From NCBI RefSeq assembly GCF_000208745.1, contig NC_030859.1, positions 16,153,426-16,217,425 on the forward strand: a stretch of 64,000 nt of DNA. Direction: 5' to 3'. Position numbers and translations under genes: made by a program. The notes under the pieces were generated by a model, which was given only the letters and a program-made list of their open reading frames with translations, did not search any database and was not told where the DNA came from. Source of the DNA: Theobroma cacao (Eukaryota; Streptophyta; Magnoliopsida; Malvales; Malvaceae). Positions 48,841-60,253 of this stretch are shown in pieces. Positions within the stretch are counted from its first letter, which is position 1; each line of letters opens with the position of its first letter.

Positions 48841-50332
48841 TTTTGAGATGTAAAGATGTTTAGTTTGTGACTACTCTACTAGAATTATATTTAAAACTTT
48901 CAATTGATTTATCACCACAAAGAAGGGACAAGGAAGAGGAAAGGCCTAAGTTGGTTTTTGTAATATATGCATTAGTTTAAGCTTTTAGAGGTTGAAGGTA
49001 TCTTTCTTGAAGGCGAAAAAGATGTGAATATGGAGGAAGTTTTTGCACAACTAGATTGTGTATGCCATGTTGGAGACCTAGAAATTAAAAGAGCATCATT
49101 AATAAGTAAGCCCAAAGAAGTAATCCATGGGTCTAGTTTGGTGATAAACAAACTCAAAGCAACTTGACAAAGAAAGTGGTGGATCAGTACTATTGCTGCC
49201 TTGACTGTTGAGGATAGATCATGATTCGGTTGGTTTAGCTTTGGGTTAGAAAAGCCCCTCATTGTTAGTTCATTGACTGTAAAATTGGGCTTCACAAGTC
49301 ATTTGGAATAATTTTGGGATTTTGGTCAATTTCATTTGAGTTTCAAGTGCTATCTTTTGGATTTTGGAAGATGGGATACATTGAAATGTATTTTTTTAGG
49401 AAAAGTTCATGAAATAATTCTAAAAAAATGATTAACTAAAATTTGTAAATTGGAAATCAAATTCGATAGTTGGTGGATCAGATAAAAATAAATAAATAAT
49501 TAGAAAGTTTTCATTCAATTATTTTCAATAGTAAAACTTCACTATCCTGGCCTGAGGAACTCACCTAAGTCTTGTCCTATGAAAGATTTCAATGTCCCAT
49601 TATGTTGATCCCTTCATTTGTGAATCTTACTAGCTAGGTAATTCTTCGTGATAGTGTTTTTTGAGATATGATTAGGCAATTGAGGGAAGGGATTATACAA
49701 TTTACAACTGACCCTAAATGGGTCATGCATGTCCATTTGTTTTGGGGCCTTGGGCCATGTTGGCTTGACAGCCCTATTCATGAGCTAGGTTTGTTATGGA
49801 ATTTTTTGTGTTTTCTAGATATATAATTTTGGATTATATAATCGAAGGCAACAGTTAATTTTAATTGATTTTAATCTTGAAATGACAAAATATTATATTA
49901 ATTTTCTTGCTTAATCATTCTGACAAGTTTTATTTTATATAAATCTTACCAAGACATTTATATTTTATGTCAAACTAAACCTAATCTTTAAAATCACTTA
50001 TCGAGCTAAAAAAGAAAATACAATGTTTTTCTTATTGCAAATATTTGTTCTTGGACTTAAAATATAAATGAAATCTATTTTTAAAAGTCCACTCATCTAA
50101 TTGTAAAATTGAAGAAGGTGCTGCTGCCCTCTTGATATGATTGATCCTTTGTCAAACTAAAGCTTCTTGGAATGCTGGCAAGCATAAAAGGATTGCTCAT
50201 CTCTTTTAAGGGATTGATCCCCTTGAAAGCAAAAGTGATATTAAGTAGAGTAGAGAATCGATCCCTTAAGTTGTTTCAAGTTGTATAACGATTGGAATTT
50301 TGCAAGAAACAATGGCTCTTTCTCTCATTTAA
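48841..50332. repeat. Left copy of a segmental duplication flanking the RLP gene
   Basis: This is collinear, in the same orientation, with 57471-58546: TGACTACTCTA, TGTATGCCATGTTGGA, AAGCCCAAAGAAGTAAT, TGAGATATGATTAGGCAATT and AACGATTGGAATTTT...CTCTCATTTAA. The left copy has about 400 bp extra near 49730-50130. Both copies keep a short in-frame plus-strand stretch of about 55 codons (here from 48977, containing CHVGDLEIKRAS and SKPKEVIHGSS), with no known domain. Confidence 0.8.
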
Positions 50333-52690
50333 TGCACAATCCAACGTCTCCTAAGTTCTTTTTTTCAAGCAAATTAAGAGCATTAAGTGTTTAAGGTGAA
50401 AACTTTCAAATTAATTATAGCCAAGTCTTTTTCATTATCTTCAAAGTTCTAATTGTATTCATTTGACAAATAGTCAGTCCCGAGACATTTTTAGTTTGTA
50501 AAACATTGTTGGATTATTTCACTTTTTTGAAGTTAAGGGGAGGGAAAACTTTAAAAGAATTTGTGAGACTTGGTTCAAAAATTCCCTTAATCATGAGTGG
50601 ATATTATAAAGTTTATACCCAAACTCTGAAAAAAATATATGTAAAATTGAAGATATAGTGACAAGGGAAGCTAGTGAAGAGGATGTAGGTGAGGGCTGAA
50701 CCTCTTGAATTTGATATCTCTTCTCAACTCTTTTAATTTATTGCTATCTTTATTGATGTCTCACAAGAATTTTATTAACATTAAAGTTTGCTTCAAATTT
50801 TGGTAAATTCAATTCACCTTTCTCTTAATTGGTTTTTTTAATCATTGGAGGTAACAAGTGGTACAATAGTATGCACTCTATTTCGTAAGTCTAAAAATAT
50901 TAGAGTGATCCAATGGCTCAAAGATGTATGTTCAAAGAAGGACATTCTATCTACGAAGCATCAAGAAATGATGATTTTGGAGTTTTGAGAATGGAAGAAA
51001 AGAATGAAAGTGTACATGTGGGTATAGGGTGTAGAGATATGATATATTGTAGAAAGAGGATGTAGAGCTCCTTCAAATGATGAAAATTGGGATAGGAAGC
51101 ACATGAAGCAAATGTAATTAAGCTAAATAATATTTTCTCATATATTGCCATGATTAGCATCGATCGGTTTCGACCACAATGACTCGATTGATCGGTGTCA
51201 ATTAACTTATCGATTTATTGTCACTATGTTTTGAGGGATTGACTTGATTGTCGATGAGAAAACTTTTTCATTGACACTAATCGAAACATTGATTATATGT
51301 ATATATATATATATGGAAACTTACATCCTCGGCTAAAGCTCCCCCATATAGCCATTTCCTTTTTTTGTTGCTGTCATAGAGGTCATCTGTCATGTCGCTT
51401 GGAGTCGTCGCCTTTCATCTGCCAAGCTCATCTCCCCCATTTTTCCAAGTTTGGAGAAGGTGAATTGTAATTTTATTTTTTTGCAAATGTGTATCAACGG
51501 GGGATGTGTAAATGATGCAAACATTGCAATATTGTTAAATTAATGGACACTTTGTTATTTCATTTGACTTTGCAATGTTGTTAAATTTACTATTTTTTAA
51601 TTAATTCAATGACAAGGATCGACGTTGGAAACAGGGTGAATCGTAGGCAGGTAATTCGCAGCACAAAGCGAAAACCAAAGTATTTTAATTCACTTTTAAC
51701 CCTCAAAAGACTTCTTGAAAACATAATGTAGTTAAGTTGTACTCTTATGACACTATGTCATTGTGTTATTGTAACTTGTTACAATGAGCTGACTAAACTA
51801 GGTCCTGCGTCTATTAAAGCCAAGGCCTTGGTCTAGTCCAGTCCATTAAACCTTCGTCCAAGGCTATCTCTTTCGTTTTTAGCTTGGGCTAGGTTCAATC
51901 CATTATAGCCCGTAATCGATTAACCGTTTGAGTATGATCGAATTTAGTTTACTTGCTTCGATGGTCGTTCAATATGCTATAGTAAATGTATGCTTTTCAC
52001 ACATAACAATTAATTTCATATAGAAAAAAGTTGTTGATTATTTTAGGAAATCACAAATATGTTGAGATGTGGAAAAGACTAAACTTATTGTTTAAAAATC
52101 TTTTTTCTGAAACTAATTATGCAACAAACTAACATAAGTTGCTCTAAAAATATCAAGATACAGCAACCACAAGAATGTTGGTACAAAATCATTTTTAAAC
52201 AATTAATTATGCACCGATTAACATAAATCATTATGAATATGTTAAGATATTTCAGTCCACATAACAGCTTAATTGGGCGTAAATATTTACATGAGGGTTC
52301 AATTAATTGTAATAAAAAGATAGTATAATACCATTGTAATCTCTTACAAATCAACTTTTTGCCCCATTAAAGTGTTCAAAGAGGAACAAAAGAAGTCATG
52401 CTTATTTTAGCTACATCTGATAAAGGTTAATCAGCAACAGAAAACATATTTCTTCCAGCTGCTACAAGATAAAGGCCAAAACACATGGAAGTTTACTTGT
52501 ATCAATGCATAATCATACATAAATCAAGTTTTCTACAGCCTAATGCTACTCTCTAATTCAAAAAGAGCAAAATAAAACAGCAAATTCTAAGCACACACAC
52601 AAACATAAATATATATATATATATATATATATTACAGGACCCAGTAATTCCAGGAAACCTTATCCAAACAAAACGCAAGGTCACATTCCA
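50333..52690. other. Intergenic DNA 3' of the RLP gene
   Basis: No gene recognised. There are (AT)n microsatellites near 51297-51315 and 52611-52633. The block at 51150-51290 repeats ATCGAT/GATTGATCGG-like motifs. Short frames lack any domain pattern. The RLP 3'UTR must lie at its right edge. Confidence 0.5.
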
Positions 52691-52694
52691 ATTG

Positions 52695-55600
52695 TTACAC
52701 ATACCTTTGCCACTTTCTGACGACCGTAATGAACCACTCATGTTTCCTTGTGGTGAAGTTGTATCCATGAGACAGTCCAATTATTAGCCCAACACCAAAT
52801 CCTGTCAAAACTATCTTCCAACCAAACTTGAAAGAACTCTCAATTTCTTCATCTTCTTTGGAGATCAAAGGAGGTGGTGGCTGCAAGACTTCAGGATTTC
52901 CACAATTTTTTGACAAAGGGTATCCACACAATCTTGAATTTCCCTCGTACGAATCATTTTTAAAGGTTTCGAACTGTGCTCCTCTAGGTATAGGCCCTTC
53001 AAGATTGTTATAAGAGACTTTGAAGACTTCAAGGAAGTTAATGTTGGCTAGTTGCTGAGGGATTTGTCCCGATAGCTTATTTCGAGAGAGGTCCAAAGAT
53101 TCAAGATTCGTAATTTCCCCCAATGATGATGGAATATGACCAGTGATATTGTTATTTGAAAGGTTAAGCATACGAATTAGCTTCAGATTGCCAATGACTT
53201 CAGGGATTTCACCTTGGAACTGGTTGCTTGACAAATCAGTAGCTGAGATGGAATCTGGAACTTTCTCATATCTTAAGTCTCTGTCTTTGTTAGCCAATGT
53301 AACTACATAATTATAATAATTAGACCACTCATATCCTCTAGTTTGGAAGCTTGTATTTGCATTCATGTATGGGGATAAGCTGTTTGTATTAGCAAGTTCC
53401 ATGGCAACCCAAATGTTTAAGTACTCAGATGGCAACTTACCCCTTAAACTATTATCTGAAAGGTCAATTACTTGCAACTTGGAGAATTCCGATTTGGCTT
53501 GAGGTTTCACTATCACACCATGCAATGCATTCGCTCTCAAGATGAGAACCTTAAGTTTTGGAAGAGTACCCAGCCAAGAAGGGAAGGTATCATTTATCAG
53601 ATTGTTTCCGAGATTTAGAAATTCTAGCTTGGTACAATGGGCTAGTGACCTCGGTATTCTCCCTTTTAATTGATTTTGGCTCAAGTCCATCATCCTTAAC
53701 CCACAGCTCTTCGTATATGTTGAAGGAATAGCACCAGCAAAGTGATTATTTCGAAGGTTGAGTACTTCTAGAGAGTCACTTAGGTTGACTAAACATCGCG
53801 GGAGTATCCCAGTCAAGTTGTTATCAGACAAATCCAAGGCCACAAGAAAAGAAAGATTGCACAGAATCGGTGGGATTTCTCCAGACAGTGAGTTATTTGA
53901 GAAATCATAATAGACGATGGAAGGTGGTGGGTGAGGCAGTGGTCCTCGGAACATGCTAGATTTAAGGTCGAAAAGCTCTAAGCTAGTCCATGGAAGAAGA
54001 ACAGGAAGCTCCTCAAATCGTGTCAGAAAATTAAAGCTCAAATTTAAGTGCCAGAGAGTTTCTTTTCCCACGCGCAAAAACCATTTTGGTATTTGGCCAT
54101 GAATGTTGTTGCCAGCAAGTTGCAAGACTTCCAATTCATCTTGACTACGCAGAAAATCTGGGAATTCAGATAAGTTGCAAAAAGCTAATCCTAAAACCTG
54201 GATCTTTGGAGCAGTGGCATTGATACCGACAGTGTTGAGCAGTGACAAGTTGTTCCTTGAAAGTCGGAGTCTGGTGAGATTTTTAAGCTCAAGAAATGAG
54301 TCCAACTTAAGAATTCCATTTAGTTGATTAACATGTAGATGAAGAAGTTCAAGATTCTCAAGCTTGAAGATTGATTCTGGAATCGGACCACTCAGAATAT
54401 TTTTCTGGAATTTGATCTCAGTGAGCTTGGTTAGGTTTCCTATCCAAGGTGGAATCTGACCCTCTAATCTATTGGACCAGAGATATAAAGTAGTAATTTG
54501 GGTCAAATTTTTGAGAGCAGATGGGATCTTACCAGATAAACCGGTGTTTGATAGGTCCAAGCAAGTTAGATTGATTTGCGTACCAAGCCAAGACAAGGTT
54601 CCACGGTCGAAATTGTTGGTGGCAAGAGACAAATAAACAAGTTGGGTAAGATTGGCTATGAAAGAAGGGATTTCCCCAGAAAAATTGTTATCAGAGAAAT
54701 CCAAAGTCATGAGCTGTTTCAGATTTCCAAGTGAAGGAGGAATAGGTCCCGAAAAGTTGTTAAGAGACAGATCAAGATAACTGAGTTCAGTAAGGTTACC
54801 CAGTGAACACGGTAACTTCCCTGAAAAATGGCAGTTGTAAATGTCCAAAAGTTCCAAGGACTTGAAGTTTCCAGATGATTCTGGCAGCTGTCCAAAGAAA
54901 TTTGTGTTTGCAAGGCTTAATTCCAAAAGAGGGTGATTGCTCTGAATATTACGTAAATATCCAGTAAGCTTCGGATTGGACTGCAGGCTGAGAAACTGAA
55001 GAGCGGGTAACTCAAATATTCCTGTGGGAAACTCACCACGCAAGTCACAATTTGATAAAATTAAAGCTTTCAATGAAGAAAATTTTGCTAAGATATTAGG
55101 TACCGAAGAAGAAATTCTGACATCAGTAAGATAAAGTCCTTGAAGTTTAGTTAACTTATCAAGCAGAGAGCTCAAGCCTGTATTCCGAAGCTTCAATGAG
55201 TTCCCTGACAGATCAAGGAGCTGTAACTCTGACAGCTCTAAGATCTCTGACGGTATTTGACCAGAGAACTCGGAGTAAGAGAGGTTCAGAGATGTCAGTC
55301 TTGAGAGATTCCTAACCTCAGAAGGAACTTTAGAATTTTTGAAGACATTGTCTGCGAGATTAAGCCTTTGAAGGTGAACAAGGTGGAAGAGGCTGCTGCT
55401 AGAATCGATTGAACCATTAAGATAACTACTTCCAAGGTTGAGGCCGGTTACATGACCAGTGCCGTTGTCGCACTCCACCCCATCCCACGAGCAGCAGTCA
55501 CCACTTTCCCTCTCAAGTTTCCACGATTCAGTTTTCGCATGGGCATCAGGACTACTTGAGGCAGAGTTATTGATGACAAAGCTTTCCTTGAACTGCAACA

Positions 55601-55712
55601 ATGCTGAGCGTTCATCAGGGTGGCACAGTGGCCGTACCGAAGAAACAAGAAAAAACAGTAAGAGTAAATTAAGCAAGCTGATTGAAATGGAGAGATACAA
55701 AGGTGATCCCAT
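52695..55712 (-). CDS. LRR receptor-like protein (RLP, Cf-9/RLP7-like)
   Basis: An intact single-exon gene of 1005 aa encodes a plasma-membrane pattern-recognition or resistance receptor without a kinase. Residues 1-27 are a hydrophobic signal peptide. The LRR N-cap follows, with C30 in CHPDERSALLQFKESF and the paired C73-C74 to C81 in DCCSWDGVEC. About 25-28 extracellular LRRs follow (LxxLxLSxNxxSGxIPxxL), with many N-x-S/T glycosylation sites. A non-LRR island lies near 770-830 (NSLSPYMNANTSF), then four final LRRs and the C-cap (SRLCGYPLSKNC). An acidic spacer (SKEDEEIES) precedes one TM helix (about 964-986, with GFGVGLIIG) and a short basic tail. Such RLPs signal through SOBIR1/BAK1-type kinases; that is family knowledge. 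Chosen start: the ATG that gives the signal peptide. Confidence 0.96.
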   Translation of the reverse strand: MGSPLYLSISISLLNLLLLFFLVSSVRPLCHPDERSALLQFKESFVINNSASSSPDAHAKTESWKLERESGDCCSWDGVECDNGTGHVTGLNLGSSYLNGSIDSSSSLFHLVHLQRLNLADNVFKNSKVPSEVRNLSRLTSLNLSYSEFSGQIPSEILELSELQLLDLSGNSLKLRNTGLSSLLDKLTKLQGLYLTDVRISSSVPNILAKFSSLKALILSNCDLRGEFPTGIFELPALQFLSLQSNPKLTGYLRNIQSNHPLLELSLANTNFFGQLPESSGNFKSLELLDIYNCHFSGKLPCSLGNLTELSYLDLSLNNFSGPIPPSLGNLKQLMTLDFSDNNFSGEIPSFIANLTQLVYLSLATNNFDRGTLSWLGTQINLTCLDLSNTGLSGKIPSALKNLTQITTLYLWSNRLEGQIPPWIGNLTKLTEIKFQKNILSGPIPESIFKLENLELLHLHVNQLNGILKLDSFLELKNLTRLRLSRNNLSLLNTVGINATAPKIQVLGLAFCNLSEFPDFLRSQDELEVLQLAGNNIHGQIPKWFLRVGKETLWHLNLSFNFLTRFEELPVLLPWTSLELFDLKSSMFRGPLPHPPPSIVYYDFSNNSLSGEIPPILCNLSFLVALDLSDNNLTGILPRCLVNLSDSLEVLNLRNNHFAGAIPSTYTKSCGLRMMDLSQNQLKGRIPRSLAHCTKLEFLNLGNNLINDTFPSWLGTLPKLKVLILRANALHGVIVKPQAKSEFSKLQVIDLSDNSLRGKLPSEYLNIWVAMELANTNSLSPYMNANTSFQTRGYEWSNYYNYVVTLANKDRDLRYEKVPDSISATDLSSNQFQGEIPEVIGNLKLIRMLNLSNNNITGHIPSSLGEITNLESLDLSRNKLSGQIPQQLANINFLEVFKVSYNNLEGPIPRGAQFETFKNDSYEGNSRLCGYPLSKNCGNPEVLQPPPPLISKEDEEIESSFKFGWKIVLTGFGVGLIIGLSHGYNFTTRKHEWFITVVRKWQRYV

Positions 55713-56018
55713 AATGATATCTCAATCCTTTATGCCCTCAACTCATCGGCACTGACTGAACCATTTGTAGACAATTGATAACAGATAAACACAGCGTCTT
55801 TCAAGCACACCAGAACGTAGAAAAGAAACTTTTGAAGTCTTTTGTGGTCAACATTGAAGACTTAAACGGTGAAGTCTATTCTAGCCTGTATTCATTTTGG
55901 CTATCTGTTTCCGCTGCATCAACTTTATCAAAGATTCCTCAAGGCAAGCTCCAGGAACCTGCGCGGTTCCTGAAACTGGTTGCTCAATGGTCCATGAGTC
56001 TCACGTTGAAACTTTATC

Positions 56019-56030
56019 ATTTTATAAAAG
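56019..56030 (-). promoter_or_regulatory. TATA-like element upstream of the RLP gene
   Basis: CTTTTATAAAATG on the minus strand lies about 310 bp upstream of the RLP start codon. It is the best TATA-like motif in the AT-moderate stretch 55713-56200. Without transcript data this is only a candidate core promoter. Confidence 0.25.
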
Positions 56031-56408
56031 GTCTTCAGCTTTTGAATATAACAACCTTCTTCGCACTGTCATTATAAAATTGATGAATGTCATAACGCCT
56101 TTGTGCCCCATTGCTAAAGTAGCATCATAATTTGGTTCGATACAACATAATGATTAGCAATAATTTTACTGAAAACAGGAAATAATGCATAACTTCTTAA
56201 TGGTTTTTATTTTTTAAATTTAAAGGTTATGATAAACAAGGGTGCAGGGTTTCAGAATTGCCATAAAAGGACTAGAGACTGGATTGGTGAAATTTTCATC
56301 TTGTTAACCGGCATTAACCTCTCAAATAATGATTTTCAAGGTGACATTTTGAAGGTTATTGGCATTTCATGTTTGATCTGTCAAACTCTAAAATTGTAAA
56401 AAATAACA

Positions 56409-56409
<1 letters not shown>

Positions 56410-56446
<37 letters not shown>
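56410..56446. repeat. Compound (AT)n(GT)n microsatellite
   Basis: A run of AT dinucleotides passes directly into a run of GT dinucleotides. It lies just left of the tandem repeat at 56454. Confidence 0.9.
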
Positions 56447-56453
56447 TTGCAGG

Positions 56454-56830
56454 CGTGTCCCCGTGCCCTACTTGCATTATTGGCAGTGCAAACAAGCTAG
56501 TTCTATCAATTAGGCCTTCTTGCTTTTTTACTAACCTAGTCAATACTGCATGTCCCCATGCTGCAAAACCGTGTCCCCGTACCCTATTTGCTTAATTGAC
56601 GGTTCAAAGAAGCTAGTTCTAGCATTCAGGTCTACTTGCTTTTCTCCTATTTTAACTACCCCAGTCAATACTGCAAATTTTATATATATATAGGGCGTGT
56701 CTCCGTAATACAAAACCGTGCGTGTCCCTGTAGCCTATTTGCTTTTTTGACAGTGCAAGCAAACAAGCTAGTTCTAACGTTCGTGTCTTCTTGCTTTCTC
56801 CTGTTTTTTACTAACCTAGTCAATACTGCA
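56454..56830. repeat. Tandem repeat of 110-150 bp, three copies
   Basis: Copies start near 56454, 56570 and 56721. Each begins CGTGTCCC(C/T)GT, passes through CAAGCTAGTTCTA and ends ACCTAGTCAATACTGCA (third from last base block slightly varied in copy 2). They lie 0.7-1.1 kb upstream of the RLP start. Confidence 0.85.
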
Positions 56831-56899
56831 AATTACTGTTGGTGTAGAGTTCTAATATGTTTCGGTGAGTGCACGTTGGTGGAGTCCATTCCAACTTGA

Positions 56900-57470
56900 G
56901 GCATAAACTTTTTCTTTTACGACAAAAATGTTTTCATTAAAGTTACTTAAATGACTTGAAATTTCTTAACATGTGAGGAAACTTTATTTATCTACTTAAA
57001 AGAAAAAACAATAGTATCATTGATGAATTCAAAATTTTACATAAGATGTAGTTAAAAAGGAATTATAAATATAATCATATTATATATATATATATGTATA
57101 TATCAAATTTCATATGTAAAATAATAAAAGAAAATTAAAAATTGAACCTTAACTCCACCGGTGCAATGGTAATCATATATAAACCTCTAAGAAAAATTAA
57201 AACTTTATTTATGAAATAAGATAAATTGCAAAAAAAAAAATCATGTTGCATATTCTAAAGGTGAAAAAAGGAAAGGGAAATACCATCCAATAGTCTAAAA
57301 TCTTGGGTATAAATTTTAAGTTGATTATTGTATAAGATAATTCGTATAGAGGACACTTTGGTTTGTGTGGTTGGCCATTGTCCAATAAATGTGGCAGTTA
57401 TATAACTGAATAAAATTCATAAATATATATTTACTTAAAAAAAGAGTACATCCAAAAGGTGTTTAAACGA
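56900..57470. other. Intergenic DNA upstream of the RLP gene
   Basis: AT-rich, with an (AT)n tract near 57080-57100. No gene recognised. Confidence 0.5.
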
Positions 57471-58546
57471 TTTGAAACGTAAAGTCCGTGACTACTCTAT
57501 TAGGGTTACACCTAAAACTTTCATGGTTTATCACCACAAACGGACGAGGAGGAGAAGGAAGACCTAAATTGTTTTTTGTAATAATGTGCATTAGTTTAAG
57601 CTTTAAGAGGTTGAAGATATCTCTCTTGAAGGTGAAAAAGAAGTGAATATAGAGAAAGTTTTTGCAGAACTAGACAGTGTATGCCATGTTGGACACCTAG
57701 AATTTAAAAGAGCATCACTTAAAAGTAAGCCCAAAGAAGTAATTCATGTGTCTAGTTTGATGATAAACAAACTCAAAGCAACTTGCCAATGAAAGTGGCC
57801 GGATCAGTACTACTGCTGCCTTGACTGTTGAGGATGGATCATGATTTGGTTGGTTTGGCTTTGGGTTAGAAAGCCATTCATTGTAAGTCCATTGATTGTA
57901 AAATTGGGCTTTACAAGTCATTTGGAATAATTTTGGGATTTTGGTCGCCAATTCCATTTGAGTTTCAAGTGCTATCTTTTGGATTTCCGAAGATAGGATA
58001 CATTGAAATGTAATTTTTTAGATAAAGTTCATGAAATTATTCTTAAAAATTCATTAAAATAAAAATTTTTTATTCAATTGTTAATTTTGATTGAAGTCTA
58101 AGTTTTTATTCAATTAGTTTCAATGGTAAAACTTCACTATCGTGGCCTAAGGAACTCAACCTAAGAGTTGTCCTATGCAAGATTTCAAAGTCCCATTGCT
58201 AGCTAGTTAATTCTTCATGATAGTGTATTTTGAGATATGATTAGGCAATTGAGGGAATGGATTATACAATTTACAACTGACTGACTCTAAATGAGCTTGG
58301 GCCATGTTAATCTAGTGCAAGAATTTGAAAAATTGAACAAGAAACTGATAATCAAGAAGTGTCTTCTGTCTGTCAAACCGAAACCTCTTGAATTGCTTGC
58401 AAGCATGAAAGGATTGATTATCCTAAGGGATTGATCCCCTTGAAAATTAAGTATAGTCGAGCATGAAGGGATTTATCCCTTAAGTCGTTTCAAGTTGTAT
58501 AACGATTGGAATTTTACAAGAAACAATGGTTCTTTCTCTCATTTAA
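57471..58546. repeat. Right copy of the segmental duplication flanking the RLP gene
   Basis: This matches 48841-50332 in the same orientation with moderate divergence and without the 400 bp extra block. The short plus-strand frame is kept (EGEKEVNIEKVFAELDSVC, KPKEVIHVSSLMINKLKAT), although a stop lies just before it. The two copies bracket the RLP gene about 8.6 kb apart. Confidence 0.8.
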
Positions 58547-58751
58547 GGTGTTTTTCCTCTTGCAAGAAGTTCTCAAATACAGTCTTCTACTTTTCTTTCT
58601 GATTAACCAAGAAAATCGATTATTGCTAAGATTGGCTACATCACAGACACCTTGGAGGCCGATGAGGAGATTTCTTTGGTCAAATTGATTCATACGAGAT
58701 TCTTCATTAAATTTGGAATTAAGAGTAAGATTAATTATGTACATCATTTAC

Positions 58752-60199
58752 TAGATTTGACAATTCGTGTTTTTGTATCTTAATCTTATTAGATACGATT
58801 ATACACGAAACACAACAAGATTAAACATAAACAAGATACAAATAGTTATTCATATTAGCATCTGAAATACGCACACGAATACGTTTAATAACAATGTAAC
58901 ATAACATAATTAACATATTTATTAAACGTATCAATGTACAACATGACTCGATTAATAACATGATTAAATAAAAATATTTACAATTAAATATAGTTTTATT
59001 ATTTAAATTTAAAATCAATAATTATAAAAACAATTATAACAAAATAAAATATTAATGACATCAAATATAATAAAATTTAACATAAATAACATACATAAAA
59101 TTCACTATCAATTTATCATATTCATACTAATAAAATCTATCATTAACATCTAATGTTAAAATACTAATAATATCTAAAATGATCCATAATTTTCATCTAT
59201 AATTAAATATAGATCATTAACTACATCATCAACCATGAATAATTAAACAACTATTTAAAATTATTTAAGTAAGGCTAAAATAGTATTTGACAATTAATTT
59301 TTAATGAGTTGATAAACGTGTTAAGTATATATATTTAAACACGATAACATGATTAATTAACATGTTATTCATGTTTGACACGTTTAAGACATGAAAATTC
59401 ATGATTAGATAGGAATAGACCTGGCAATTTTAAACACGACACGTTAACACGACACGAGAAAACACGAATTAAACAGGTTTTGGGTTTAGTCTTAATATGT
59501 TTCGTGTCTAATCGTGTCAGACACATTAAGACACGAAAATTTTCGTATCTTAACGTGTCAGACACAACAAACATGTTCAAAACATGTTTACTTAATCGTG
59601 TTATCGTGTTTAAACGTATATATATGATACGTTTATTAACCTATTAAAAATTAATAGTTAAGATTATTTTAACCTTATATAAATAATTTTAAATAATTAT
59701 TTTAATAATTTTTTTTTAATTTTATAAATGTAATAATGTAATTATTACGATTGAAAATTATGAATGATTTTTATATTATCAGTATTTGAAAGTTAGATGT
59801 TAATGATGTATTTTATCATATTATACGATAATGAATTTTACATATATTATTTATATTAAATTTTATTATATTTGATGTTATTATTATTTTTGTTTTGTTA
59901 TAATTATTTTTATAATTATAGATTTTAAATTTAAATAATAAAATTATATTTAATTGTAAATATTTTTATTTAATCATGTTAAACTTGTTATTAATCGTAC
60001 CGTGTCATATATTGACACGTTTAATAAACGTGTTAATCGTGTTGTGTCATGTTACACGTTTATTAAACGTATATGTGTACCTGTTTTAAATTTAAGACAC
60101 GAATATTAAACGTATCGTGTTCATGTTTAGCCTTAACGTGTTTCGTGTCTCATCTTGTTTGACACGTTTACGATACGAAAACACGAATTGCCAGATCTA
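58752..60199. repeat. 1.45 kb inverted repeat of two AT-rich MITE-like copies
   Basis: Two related copies of 650-780 bp face each other: 58752-59409 and 59416-60199. The left arm reads GATTAAATAAAAATATTTAC; the reverse complement of the right arm carries the same block and stays similar for hundreds of bases. The outer ends are TAGATTTGACAATTCGTGTT and (reverse complement) TAGATCTGGCAATTCGTGTT; the centre has TAGACCTGGCAATTTT. The right copy alone has inverted ends TAGAYCTGGCAATT. Both are non-coding and rich in ACACGTTTAATAAACGTGT-type palindromes. No target duplication was found, so the superfamily is not assigned. Confidence 0.8.
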
Positions 60200-60253
60200 G
60201 CCGTGGCAGCGTTAAAACTAAAAAAACGAAATATTATTTTCATTTGGTGTATA

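Noticed and set aside
50520..50700. Possible Gag-like remnant (charged frame with FVRL and YTQTLKK)
   Set aside because: The match is too short and weak, and no LTR or pol is nearby.
55459..55755. Plus-strand open frame of 98 codons
   Set aside because: Antisense shadow of the RLP N-terminus and start.
55775..56077. Open frame of 100 codons upstream of the RLP
   Set aside because: No domain or codon pattern; it falls in the likely RLP promoter and leader.
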